A stretch of DNA of 64,000 nucleotides from Moniliella sp. 'wahieum' (Eukaryota; Basidiomycota; Moniliellomycetes; Moniliellales; Moniliellaceae): positions 1 to 64,000 of the forward strand of contig RSEE01000085.1 of the NCBI GenBank assembly GCA_003971905.1. The letters are read 5' to 3'. Shown one piece after another: positions 44,103 to 54,426 of this stretch. Each line of letters starts with the position of its first letter. Position 1 is the stretch's first letter. A model generated the notes under the pieces. It searched no databases and was not told the DNA's origin. It saw only the letters and a program-made list of their open reading frames with translations. Both the position numbers and the translations under genes were made by a program.

Positions 44103-46719
44103 GTCGCAAACAAGAAGCGGCACAGATGGCGTGAGGAAGGGGAGGATAGAGGGGTAGAAAAGACGCCAGAGAGCCAGCTCAAGGCACAAGGATGTCTGTC
44201 CAGCAGAGAAATCCAGAGAGGGCGGGAGAAGGATATGCTTGGGCCAGCCAAGGAGGAAAGAGAGTCTAGGTATTAGGTTGTGGGCAGAGCCAGCTGCGCA
44301 CAAGGGGAAGGACAAGACGAGGTGGTAAGGGTGGCTGGGCTGAGGGAGGGACAACCCGCTGGCTTTAATATGACTGGAGAACGGCGAGCGGCGATAGAAA
44401 GCCAAAGTCACTCAATCGTGTCTAGTGACTAGTGACTGCATGACATGCGTATGGCAAGTATTGGGGAGCGAGACAACGGTGAGACCAAGTTGGGTGCTAG
44501 AATGGCCAGCCGGTGCCTAGAACGGCAGGTCGCCATCAATCGTATTAAACGACAGGCCCACTGCCTGCCCAACGTCCTCTCAAACCGTACAGTGGCGTGC
44601 ATGGTCTGGCTCTTGACGCAGAATCACTTGCCAATCACTGGTCACTCTATAGTCACTTTTTCTCACTGTCCCCAAGTACGGCGGATGGATTGACGCGCAA
44701 CCGCACCATGCCAATGATCACCACAACAGGTATACTAGCGCATGCCCACACTACCCCAAAGGAGGAGAGACGAACGACATGCTTGCAGCGCCAGTCGCGT
44801 ACTTCGAGAGTGAACTTCTTCCATCCTGCATCCCCTCTGACACAACAGCAGCCGATATGCACACTGGAGTAGGGTCGTGTGTGCGTCATAGGCAATGGAT
44901 CTGTGACATGTGACCGCCTTACTCAGACGCTCTCTCTTGATCACATTCATCGACAATCGCAGATCTTAGTTTTAGGTCTTACCGGTTACTCCGAAGGCAT
45001 TTGGACCAGAGGCCGTGTTGCCTTTTAGGGTGTGATCCTGAGAGATCCTTTTCCGCAACGCCAGGCACCACCGCCCACTCTCCCCTTCCGAAGGCGTTTC
45101 TGCCACTATGGGGATTGTGCCGATGAGAGACCCAAACACAACAGTCCCTACAAAAGTAGAATTCAACGTTCAACGTTGAGCAGCCACTACACCATCCGTG
45201 TTCTTGCCAACATTGCACCGCCGGTGTGGGCCCGAATATACGCTCTCAGTCTGCAGACCATGGATCGTTTGATATCCTCTGTGGATGCCCCAACATATCT
45301 GTGGTCCCCCAACCTGGTGACCATCATCGTTGCCTCTCCATCGAAACGGAGGACACAGCGAGAGTGGATGCAGTCGAGGATGGGGTCTATAGGCATGTCA
45401 CGCTCGATGGTTTACTCTCGCCAAGTGTCTGCTGTCGTCCGCATGCTCAGGGCATCCACTATCCAGCCGTCAACGCGTCAACACACTTGTGGTGTAGAAG
45501 CAATGTGTATCATGTCGCAGCGTGATGCATGATGAAAGGCAGTGGTATAGTAAACGTTAACGTTAACGTTACTTGCATGATACTTTGGCGCTGCGAGCTG
45601 GGGCGGCGTGTGTTGGATGTGACAGGTACGCGGTGCCGGTCCTGCCGTTACGCGTTACGCGTTACCTGTTACAAGCAATGGGGAAACAATGGATGTGTCC
45701 CAGTGTCGATAGGATGGCGCGGCTGCCGGCTGAGGTGCTGAAGTTGAGAGAACTGGCTGATGTTGGTTGGCCAAGATTCTATGTTCAACGTTCGCGTTCA
45801 CGTTCATCGATCATCGTTCAGCTTACTCAGCGTTCAAATGCAAAGCATTGGTGGCCCAGCGACTAGGACGCCGATGGCATGTTGGTGATTGTGTGACGGG
45901 TGTCACATGTGTGTCACACATCCGACGCAAGCAATCACAGCCACTGACCAGTGCCAAGCGGTCCCGTTCCGCCCCTATTCCGCTGCTCTGTCTGCGCGCC
46001 TGACGACTGCCTTGCCCTGATTAATGATTATCGATTAGCCCTGATTGCATCTCCACCACTTCGTCTGCCTTGCTCGCCTCCCACCTGCCCAACCGACTAT
46101 TCGCACCATGTCACACCTTGAGCTTCTGCATATGGACGGCATGACCAAAGGAGTGGCAGTGTGGCTTTTGGGAGTTTCGTTAATGTCGCATACGTCGAAC
46201 CACGAACCCACTCTGTCTGTAGCTGGGTGTCCATGGCAACGCCGGGACGGCGTGTGGAGCAGACCGTTCATATATTCAGGAGCCTTGCGGGCCATCGCGG
46301 GGCCGAGGTGGAGGCGGTGTGTGGCGACGACAGGGGCGCAGCATGGTCCTTCGCCTGGTGCTGGGCAGTGTGGGCGTGGGGGCAGTGGGGGGGAGGTGGG
46401 CAGGGCAGCCCCCGCAGACTGCCGCCGTGCCGGCGGGCGCGCTGGTGGGGGTCTCAGGGGCTTATATTTTGGCGGAAGACCGACGGTCCATGCATCCCAT
46501 GCGTTGCCCCCTGCAGGCGTCGCCTACTTCGCCTCGTCTATTTTGCCTCGCCGATCCTGCCTCGCTTGTACCATCCTCCGCCCGCCGCCTTCACGCCGCT
46601 CACGCCGCTCACGTCCCGCACGACTCCTCTGACGCCCTCCTCCGACCTCCGATCTCCTCCTCGTCTCCGCCCCACCATCCTCTCAGCCCCCCCGCTCCAC
46701 CTGCATTGCCCTGGGCACG
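44103..46719. other. Long intergenic region (2.6 kb)
   Basis: No gene recognised. Candidate GH18-B promoter: TTTAATATGAC near 44362. Motif repeats: TTCAACGTTCAACGTTGA at 45162-45179, the palindrome AACGTTAACGTTAACGTT at 45553-45570, and a GTTACGCGTTACGCGTTACC-like run near 45646-45668. TATA-like TTATATTTTGG near 46463 lies upstream of the repeat gene. Confidence 0.5.
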
Positions 46720-49700
46720 ATGGGCTTCTTCAGCCGTCTCTGGCACCTCGGCACGGCAGCCCCTGCCCCCCCGCCTCTCCCCCGCCCCCCCTGCCACGAC
46801 CTCCTCTCACGCCCCCGACGACCATCGCACCACCACCTCTGCCTCCCGCACCGGCAGCTCCTCTCCCGTCTCGCGCGCCTACTCGGCCTCACCCCACTCC
46901 TTTATCGACGGCCTCAAGCGCGCCGCCCACCCCCACCATCACCACCACTCTTCTTCCCGTAAACCCGATGCCTCCTCCGCTTCCCACTCGGTAACAGCCA
47001 CGCCCGCCTCCGGCCCAGCTCCCGCGGGCGGGGGGAAGCGGACCCAACGGCACAGCGTGGCTACGGGCGGCCTGGCGCGTCTGGTACGCCGCCCCGCCCA
47101 GAACACCAAAGCCTCCTCCTCATCCTCCCCCATCATTGCTCCCACCCCAGCACAACCGTCGACCCATCGCGCCGCGCCGCCAGCCCAGCGATCGCGCCCA
47201 TGGGCCGCCTCCCGCCGTCCCCGAGCGGGCAAATCGAACCTCCGACAACAATCTCCCCCACCGGAGGTAGTCTCTACTCCTCCTCCGAAGGAGCTCGCAC
47301 CGACACGTCGTTCGTCAGTAGCGGCATCGATCTTAGCCGCTCTCCGCTTAGGTACGTTGACCCAACTGTGTGGTGCTATGTGTATGATGGAATTAGGAAC
47401 TGACCTTTGCGCCCACACAGTCTTGCCTGGCAATCTTTTGCTGCCGAAGGTTCTGAGCCCCGCCCTGGCTACCTCTCGTCCGGAACACCCTTTTCTACGC
47501 CCCCCGTTGCCTCGCAAGAAATCCTACGGGAGGTGGAACCAGAGATTCCTCCCCTCTCCTTGTCGGATGGAGCTCCGGAAGGATCGGATGGTGTCGAAGC
47601 GATTTCCTCTTCGTATGGCTCGCCGCCCATTTCACTTCGAGCCACGAGCCTGGGCGGGCAGGATGCCGGAACAGCAGGAAACGACAGTAGCCAGCCCCTG
47701 TCAGAGACTGCATTATCGCTGTCTGCCTCTACAAAGGTGCGGGAAGAAACGGCGCCAGTCTCGGCCAAGGCGAGTTCGCACCTCGCTCTTCCCGAACCGA
47801 ATGCACCTACTTCAAGTACTACCCCGGTCCTTCTTCGCCTCGAATGTCTCCTCGCCTCTCGCCCCGCCTTTCGCCCCGCCTGTCCCCTCGTATCTCGCCT
47901 CGCCTTCTCCCCCACTTGCCCGGCCACGGTCGGGTGTCCCAAGTCACAAACCGATTCCTTGCCGCTACCCACAATGCCAAACAACGGATGTTTTCACATG
48001 GCCCTGTCAGCCCCGAGACCACTCCTCTCTCCCAAGACGTGACGAATCAGACGGACACAAAGTCAGCCCCGGCACTTGTGCATCCCGAAGGTGACACGCT
48101 AGATCGACTTACGACCATCGACGAGGCTACCGACGGATCCGCTCTGCACAACGAAGTTTTGAGGGGCAAGGCGAAGAAGATCTTGCATTGGACGTTGCAT
48201 TTGCCCCTCAATCGACTCATACCAGCTACTTCGGCTCTGCTGGTGAGTCTAGTGCGGTATCCCCCTTGGCCCGGCATACAGAGGTCGGGCGTTCACCTGC
48301 CATGCAAGGCGTGCCTCAGCCCCAAGACAGTGATGGCGCACAGTGCCTAACGGAAGAAGCCGATGCTGTGGAGTTCACCGGACTGGATGCTTTCCATCCT
48401 CTGGACCAAACCGGTCCTGTCCCCCCGGTGGACGTGCCCCCTCTCCCTTCCACCTTGGAAGGAGAAGGTGAAGAAGACTTTTCCCTCGACCGGGCGTTTG
48501 CGCCCCAGTCGACCCACACCAGCTGGTCGGGGTCCTCCGTCGTCTCGCCCCCCATTGTTCCTTCGAACAGGAACCACTCAACCTGTCCACGCCTCGACCC
48601 GTCTCGCTGGCCACCGCTTCTCAACCCTTCGGGGACGAGACGGAAGGCATGGAGGCGGACGGTTTGGTATCCTTCCATCCAGCTGACCAGCAAGCCGACA
48701 TTCCCGTCGCAGCGTACTTCTTCCCTTCGCTTGACACATTTGGAAACGGGAGTTACAATGCGTCGTCGGCGGGGGAGGAGCGCGAAGGGGAGGAACAACC
48801 AGATGGACCCACCGCATCCGTCCAATCAGCGTCCAAGGTATCTGCTCGCACCGAGATAGCAGCGGCAGAGGCCGAGGCGCTGAACACGTTGTCCCCGGCT
48901 GACGAGGCGGTGACACCAATGGCGCATCCGGTGGCTGAGGCGCACGCCCCCGCGTTCGAAGGCGAGGGCCAGGAAGACTTTTCGCTGGACCAGGCGTTCG
49001 CCCCTCGCTCGACGCATACGAGTTGGACCAGCTCATCGCCCGTCGTACCACGCGCTACCACTCAGCCATTGGGCCCCGTCGGCCGCATGCCATCCCTTTC
49101 GTCCTTGTCTTCGGCCGTGCAGCCTCTAGGTGATGACAGTGATGATGTGAGCTACGGCGGCTTGGACGCGTTCCATCCGGTTGACCAGGATGCCACCACG
49201 CCGTTGGCCCACCCAGTGCAGGCCCCACCCGCATTCGAAGGGGAAGGCGAGGAAGACTTCTCCTTGGACCAATCGTTCGCGCCCGCTCGACCCATACCAG
49301 CTGGGCAGGCTCCTCCCCCGTCGTTGCTCGGGCGCCCATCCCCGAGGCGACGGTTGTGCGTTCCATGCCTTCCCAATCGTCACTGTCCTCGGCCGTTCAG
49401 CCGTTCGGGGGTGATTCGGACGATGTGAGCTACGGCGGCTTGGAAGCCTTCCACCCGGTTGACCAGGATGCAACTACGCCGTTGGCTCAACCGGTGAGGG
49501 CCCCACCCGCATTCGAAGGGAAGGCGAAGAGGACTTCTCCCTGGACCAGTCGTTCGCGCCTCGCTCGACCCAGACCTGGGCAGGATCCTCTCCCGTCGTT
49601 GCTCGAGCCCCAATTCCGACGGTAGCGGCTGTGCGTCCGATTGCGTCCACTTCGTCCCTCTCGTCCGCCGTTCAACCGTTCGGGGAAGAGGACGATGATG

Positions 49701-52700
49701 TGAGCTACGGCGGCTTGGACGCGTTCCACCCAGTCGACCAGGATGCCACGACCCCGATGGCCCAACCAGTGAAGGCGCCGCCCGCGTTCGAAGGGGAAGG
49801 CGAGGAGGATTTCTCCTTGGACCAATCGTTTGCGCCCGCTCGACGCACACCAGTTGGGCCGGATCCTCTCCTGTGGCTGCCAGGGCCCCATTTCGGGTAG
49901 CGGCTGTGCGCACCATGCTGTCCCAGTCGTCGCTGTCGTCCGCCGTTCAGCCGTTCGGGGATGATGCGGACGATGTGGGGCTACGGAGGCCTGGAAGCCT
50001 TCCACCCGGTTGACCAGGACGCTACGACCCCGATGGCCACCCAGTGCAGGCCCACCCGCATTCGAAGGGGAAGGCGAGGAGGACTTTTCTTTGGACCAAT
50101 CGTTTGCGCCCCGCTCGACGCACACCAGCTGGGCCGGGTCCTTGCCGATCGCCGCCAGGGCCCCCATTCCGACGGTAGCGGCTGTGCGCACCATGCTCTC
50201 CCAATCTTCGCTGTCGTCCGCCGTTCAGCCGTTCGGGGATGATTCGGACGAAGTGAGCTACGGTGGGTTGGACGCGTTCCACCCTGTCGACCAGGGTGCC
50301 ACGGCCCCGTTGGCTCAACCGGTGAAGGCCCCGCCCGCGTTCGAAGGGGAAGGCGAGGAAGACTTCTCCCTAGACCAGTCGTTCGCGCCCCGCTCGACCC
50401 ATACCAGCTGGGCTGGATCCTCTCCCGTCATCGCAAGGGCGCCCATTCCGAAGGTAGCGGCTGTGCGTCCGATTGCGTCCACTTCGTCCCTCTCGTCCGC
50501 CGTACAGCCTCTGGGTGATGACAGCGATGATGTGAGCTACGGCGTTTTGTTCGCCTTCCACCCGGTTGACCAGGATGCCACTACGCCACTGGCTCAACCT
50601 GTGAAGGCCCCACCCGCATTCGAAGGGGAAGGGGAAGATGACTTTTCGTTGGACCGGTCGTTCGCGCCTCGCTCGACGCACACCAGCTGGGCCGGGTCCT
50701 CTCCGATCGCCTCCAGGGCCCCAATTCCGAAGGTAATAGCGGCTGTGCGTCCGAGGCCTCCCACTCATCTCTGTCCCTCGGCCGTGCAGCCTCTGGGTGA
50801 TGAGAGGGATGATGTGGCCTACGGAGGCTTGGACGCGTTCCACCCAGTCGACCAGGACGCGACCACGCCGTTGGCCCAGCCCGTGAGGGTCCCGCCCCGC
50901 GTTCGAAGGGGAAGGCGAGGAAGACTTCTCCCTGGACCAATCGTTTGCTCCCCGCTCGACCCGCACCAGTTGGGTTGGATCCTCTCCTGTCGTCGCCAGG
51001 CCCCCTATTCCCGAGCAGACGGTTCTCCGTTCCATGCCTTCCCGCTCATCTCTTTCGTCGGCCGTGCAACCTCTGGGAGATGACAGTGATGATGTGAGCT
51101 ACGGTGGGTTGGATGCTTTCCACCCGGTCGACCAGGATGCCACTACGCCGCTGGCCCAGCCAGTGAAGGCGCCGCCCGCGTTCGAAGGGGAAGGGGAAGA
51201 GGACTTTTCTTTGGACCAATCGTTTGCGCCCCGCTCGACCCGCACCAGTTGGGCTGGATCCTCTCCCGTCGTCGCCAGGGCCCCCATTCCGACGGTAGCG
51301 GCTGTGCGCACCATGCTCTCCCAATCGTCGCTTTCGTCCGCCGTCCAGCCGTTGGGGGAAGAGGGGAATGATGATGTGAGCTACGGCGGCTTGGACGCCT
51401 TCCATCCTGTCGACCAGGGTGCCACGGCCCCATTGGCTCAACCGGTGAAGGCCCCGCCCGCGTTCGAAGGGGAAGGTGAGGAGGACATCTCCTTGGACCA
51501 GTCGTTTGCGCCCCGCTCGACCCATACCAGCTGGGTTGGATCCTCTCCTGTCGTCGCAAGAGCCCCTATTCCCGAGCAGAAGGTTCTCCGTTCCATGCCC
51601 TCCCGCTCGTCCCTCTCGTCCGCCGTACAGCCTCTGGGTGATGACAGCGATGATGTGAGCTACGGCGGTTTGGAAGCCTTCCACCCGGTTGACCAGGACG
51701 CTACGACCCCGATGGCGCAGCCAGTGCAGGCCCCACCCGCATTCGAAGGGGAAGGCGAGGAGGACTTTTCTTTGGACCAATCGTTTGCGCCCCGCTCGAC
51801 GCACACCAGTTGGGCTGGATCCTCTCCCGTCGTCGCCAGGGCCCCCATTCCGACGGTAGCGGCTGTGCGCACCATGCTCTCCCAATCGTCGCTTTCGTCC
51901 GCCGTCCAGCCGTTGGGGGAAGAGGGGAATGATGATGTGAGCTACGGCGGCTTGGACGCCTTCCATCCTGTCGACCAGGGTGCCACGGCCCCGTTGGCTC
52001 AACCGGTGAAGGCCCCGCCCGCGTTCGAAGGGGAAGGCGAGGAAGACTTCTCCCTAGACCAGTCGTTCGCGCCCCGCTCGACCCATACCAGCTGGGCTGG
52101 ATCCTCTCCCGTCATCGCAAGGGCGCCCATTCCGAAGGTAGCGGCTGTGCGTCCGATTGCGTCCACTTCGTCCCTCTCGTCCGCCGTACAGCCTCTGGGT
52201 GATGACAGCGATGATGTGAGCTACGGCGTTTTGTTCGCCTTCCACCCGGTTGACCAGGATGCCACTACGCCACTGGCTCAACCTGTGAAGGCCCCACCCG
52301 CATTCGAAGGGGAAGGGGAAGATGACTTTTCGTTGGACCGGTCGTTCGCGCCTCGCTCGACGCACACCAGCTGGGCCGGGTCCTCTCCGATCGCCTCCAG
52401 GGCCCCAATTCCGAAGGTAATAGCGGCTGTGCGTCCGAGGCCCTCCCACTCATCTCTGTCCTCGGCCGTGCAGCCTCTGGGTGATGAGAGGGATGATGTG
52501 GCCTACGGAGGCTTGGACGCGTTCCACCCAGTCGACCAGGACGCGACCACGCCGTTGGCCCAGCCCGTGAGGGTCCCGCCCGCGTTCGAAGGGGAAGGCG
52601 AGGAAGACTTCTCCCTGGACCAATCGTTTGCTCCCCGCTCGACCCGCACCAGTTGGGTTGGATCCTCTCCTGTCGCGCCAGGCCCCCTATTCCCGAGCAG

Positions 52701-53730
52701 ACGGTTCTCCGTTCCATGCCTTCCCGCTCATCTCTTTCGTCGGCCGTGCAACCTCTGGGAGATGACAGTGATGATGTGAGCTACGGTGGGTTGGATGCTT
52801 TCCACCCGGTCGACCAGGATGCCACTACGCCGCTGGCCCAGCCAGTGAAGGCGCCGCCCGCGTTCGAAGGGGAAGGGGAAGAGGACTTTTCTTTGGACCA
52901 ATCGTTTGCGCCCCGCTCGACCCGCACCAGTTGGGCTGGATCCTCTCCCGTCGTCGCCAGGGCCCCCATTCCGACGGTAGCGGCTGTGCGCACCATGCTC
53001 TCCCAATCGTCGCTTTCGTCCGCCGTCCAGCCGTTGGGGGAAGAGGGGAATGATGATGTGAGCTACGGCGGCTTGGACGCCTTCCATCCTGTCGACCAGG
53101 GTGCCACGGCCCCATTGGCTCAACCGGTGAAGGCCCCGCCCGCGTTCGAAGGGGAAGGCGAGGAAGATCTCCCTAGACCAGTCGTTCGCGCCCCGCTCGA
53201 CCCATACCAGCTGGGCAGGATCCTCTCCCATCGTTGCTCGGGCGCCCATCTTCGAGGCGACGGTTGTGCGTACCATGCCCTCCCGCTCGTCTCTCTCCTC
53301 AGCTGTGCAGCCGTTCGGGGAAGAGGGGAATGATGATGTGAGCTACGGCGGCTTGGACGCTTTCCACCCTGTCGACCAGGATGCTACGACCCCTCGACCC
53401 CATTCCCCTGTCGGTAAACCAGTGCTGCGTTCAAGCGCCCCTGCCCTCGAAGGCGAAGGCCAAGATGTTTTTGCATTGGACCGTATTTTTGCACCTCGCT
53501 CCACTCATACCAGCTACGCAGGCTCACCCGTCGCGCCTGAATTTGGTGCCCGGGACCGAGCCGGACCTCTCCGTCCCTCTGGTTGGGGGGCGACGCGCGC
53601 TGCTTCCCCCTCTTCCGATGATATCCATCACCCCCCTCCTCCCCCACTAGAGACCGGCCACGAAGCGGTTACCTTTGCGGGTCTTGACTCGCTCCATCCC
53701 ATGGATCAGGCCCAGGTTGCTGTCATATGA
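46720..53730 (+). CDS. Giant tandem-repeat protein with ~19 copies of a two-motif, ~94-residue repeat
   Basis: I recognise no family. Met 46720 (MGFFSRLWHLG) starts a Ser/Pro/Ala-rich N-terminus without a signal peptide. An intron at 47352-47420 (69 bp, GTACGT...ACAG) joins SRSPL to SLAWQSFAAEGSEPRPGYLS. A pentapeptide SPRL(S/I)-type repeat follows at about 47844-47905. From about 48180 to 53700 a repeat of ~280 bp recurs. Each unit has motif A, FSLDQSFAPRSTHTSW (19 copies), and motif B, VSYGGLDAFHPVDQ, separated by Ala/Pro/Ser-rich linkers with EGEGEED just before motif A. The first and last units are the most divergent (FAPQSTHTSYFGS and FAPRSTHTSYAGS). The frame ends SLHPMDQAQVAVI, TGA 53728-53730. 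Composition is acidic, disordered and phosphosite-rich. Several frame changes occur, mostly at homopolymers. Function unknown; a multivalent scaffold is only a guess. Confidence 0.7.
47844..47905 (+). repeat. Short in-frame SPRL microsatellite
   Basis: Imperfect 12-bp units of the form TCGCCCCGCCTT encode SPRLSPRLSPRLSPRISPRL, inside the repeat-protein gene. Each Ser-Pro is a potential proline-directed phosphorylation site. Confidence 0.8.
48180..53700 (+). repeat. Coding minisatellite, ~19 units of about 280 bp
   Basis: Units are diverged at both ends and homogeneous in the middle. Superimposed on the 280-bp period is a six-unit higher-order copy: 50286 to about 51475 recurs at 51970 to about 53160, offset 1,682-1,684 bp. 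Differences are almost only homopolymer lengths. Confidence 0.9.
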
Positions 53731-54426
53731 TGTCAGTCACACCTTCCTCCCCCATGCTATTCGTCTTTCGATGAGCTGTCTGATTCATGATTCACTACTC
53801 TCAACCGCAACTGGACAATTCTTTTTTCGTCCCCCCCCCCCCTTTTCTCTCTCTTCCCGTAAGCTCCACTTCTTCTCTCGGTGACCGAATGAAACCAAGA
53901 TGTGTTCCTCTTCCCACTTGGTAGACTGTCTGGTATAGTATCAAGACAGGACGACGGTGCATCACATTTTGACTGACCTTCCTGCGTCCTTGTCGAATAG
54001 TCGGTGCGCCAGTTTTGCTGGCTACGTCTTCAATTCCAAGCGGTTCCCATGCCGTGCCGCACCCAGGAAGGCCCTGGACGCAGCGGGGATACAAGCGGAT
54101 GCCAATCGATTACAAGCGATGAACCAGATAAAACAGACAACCGGGGGAGCGGAGGACAAGCGAGGTGACCTACTCCATCTCGTGTACCCTGTTAAGGCGC
54201 CAGGCACATGTTGTGGGGATGGAAATCAATTACTAGTAGTGATGGAGACAGAGCAACCAAACTGGGAAGGACTGATCAATACGACTGATCAAGGCGAGAA
54301 GACGACAGACGGAGTCAGGCACTCCCCCTCGGAGCTGATGCAGCACCGCTCTTTTCGCACTGTACCAGTACCACTCTCTGGCCTTCCTTCTACCCCACCT
54401 CGGTCCACGCCCACGCCATGGGATGA
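53731..54426. other. Intergenic, convergent 3' ends
   Basis: No gene recognised. A C homopolymer and CTCTCT-rich stretch (53828-53860) lies about 100 bp past the repeat gene's stop. Confidence 0.5.

Noticed and set aside
48188-53276. Long minus-strand open frames opposite the tandem-repeat gene
   Set aside because: They repeat with the same period only because the plus strand does; no start, family or promoter supports them.
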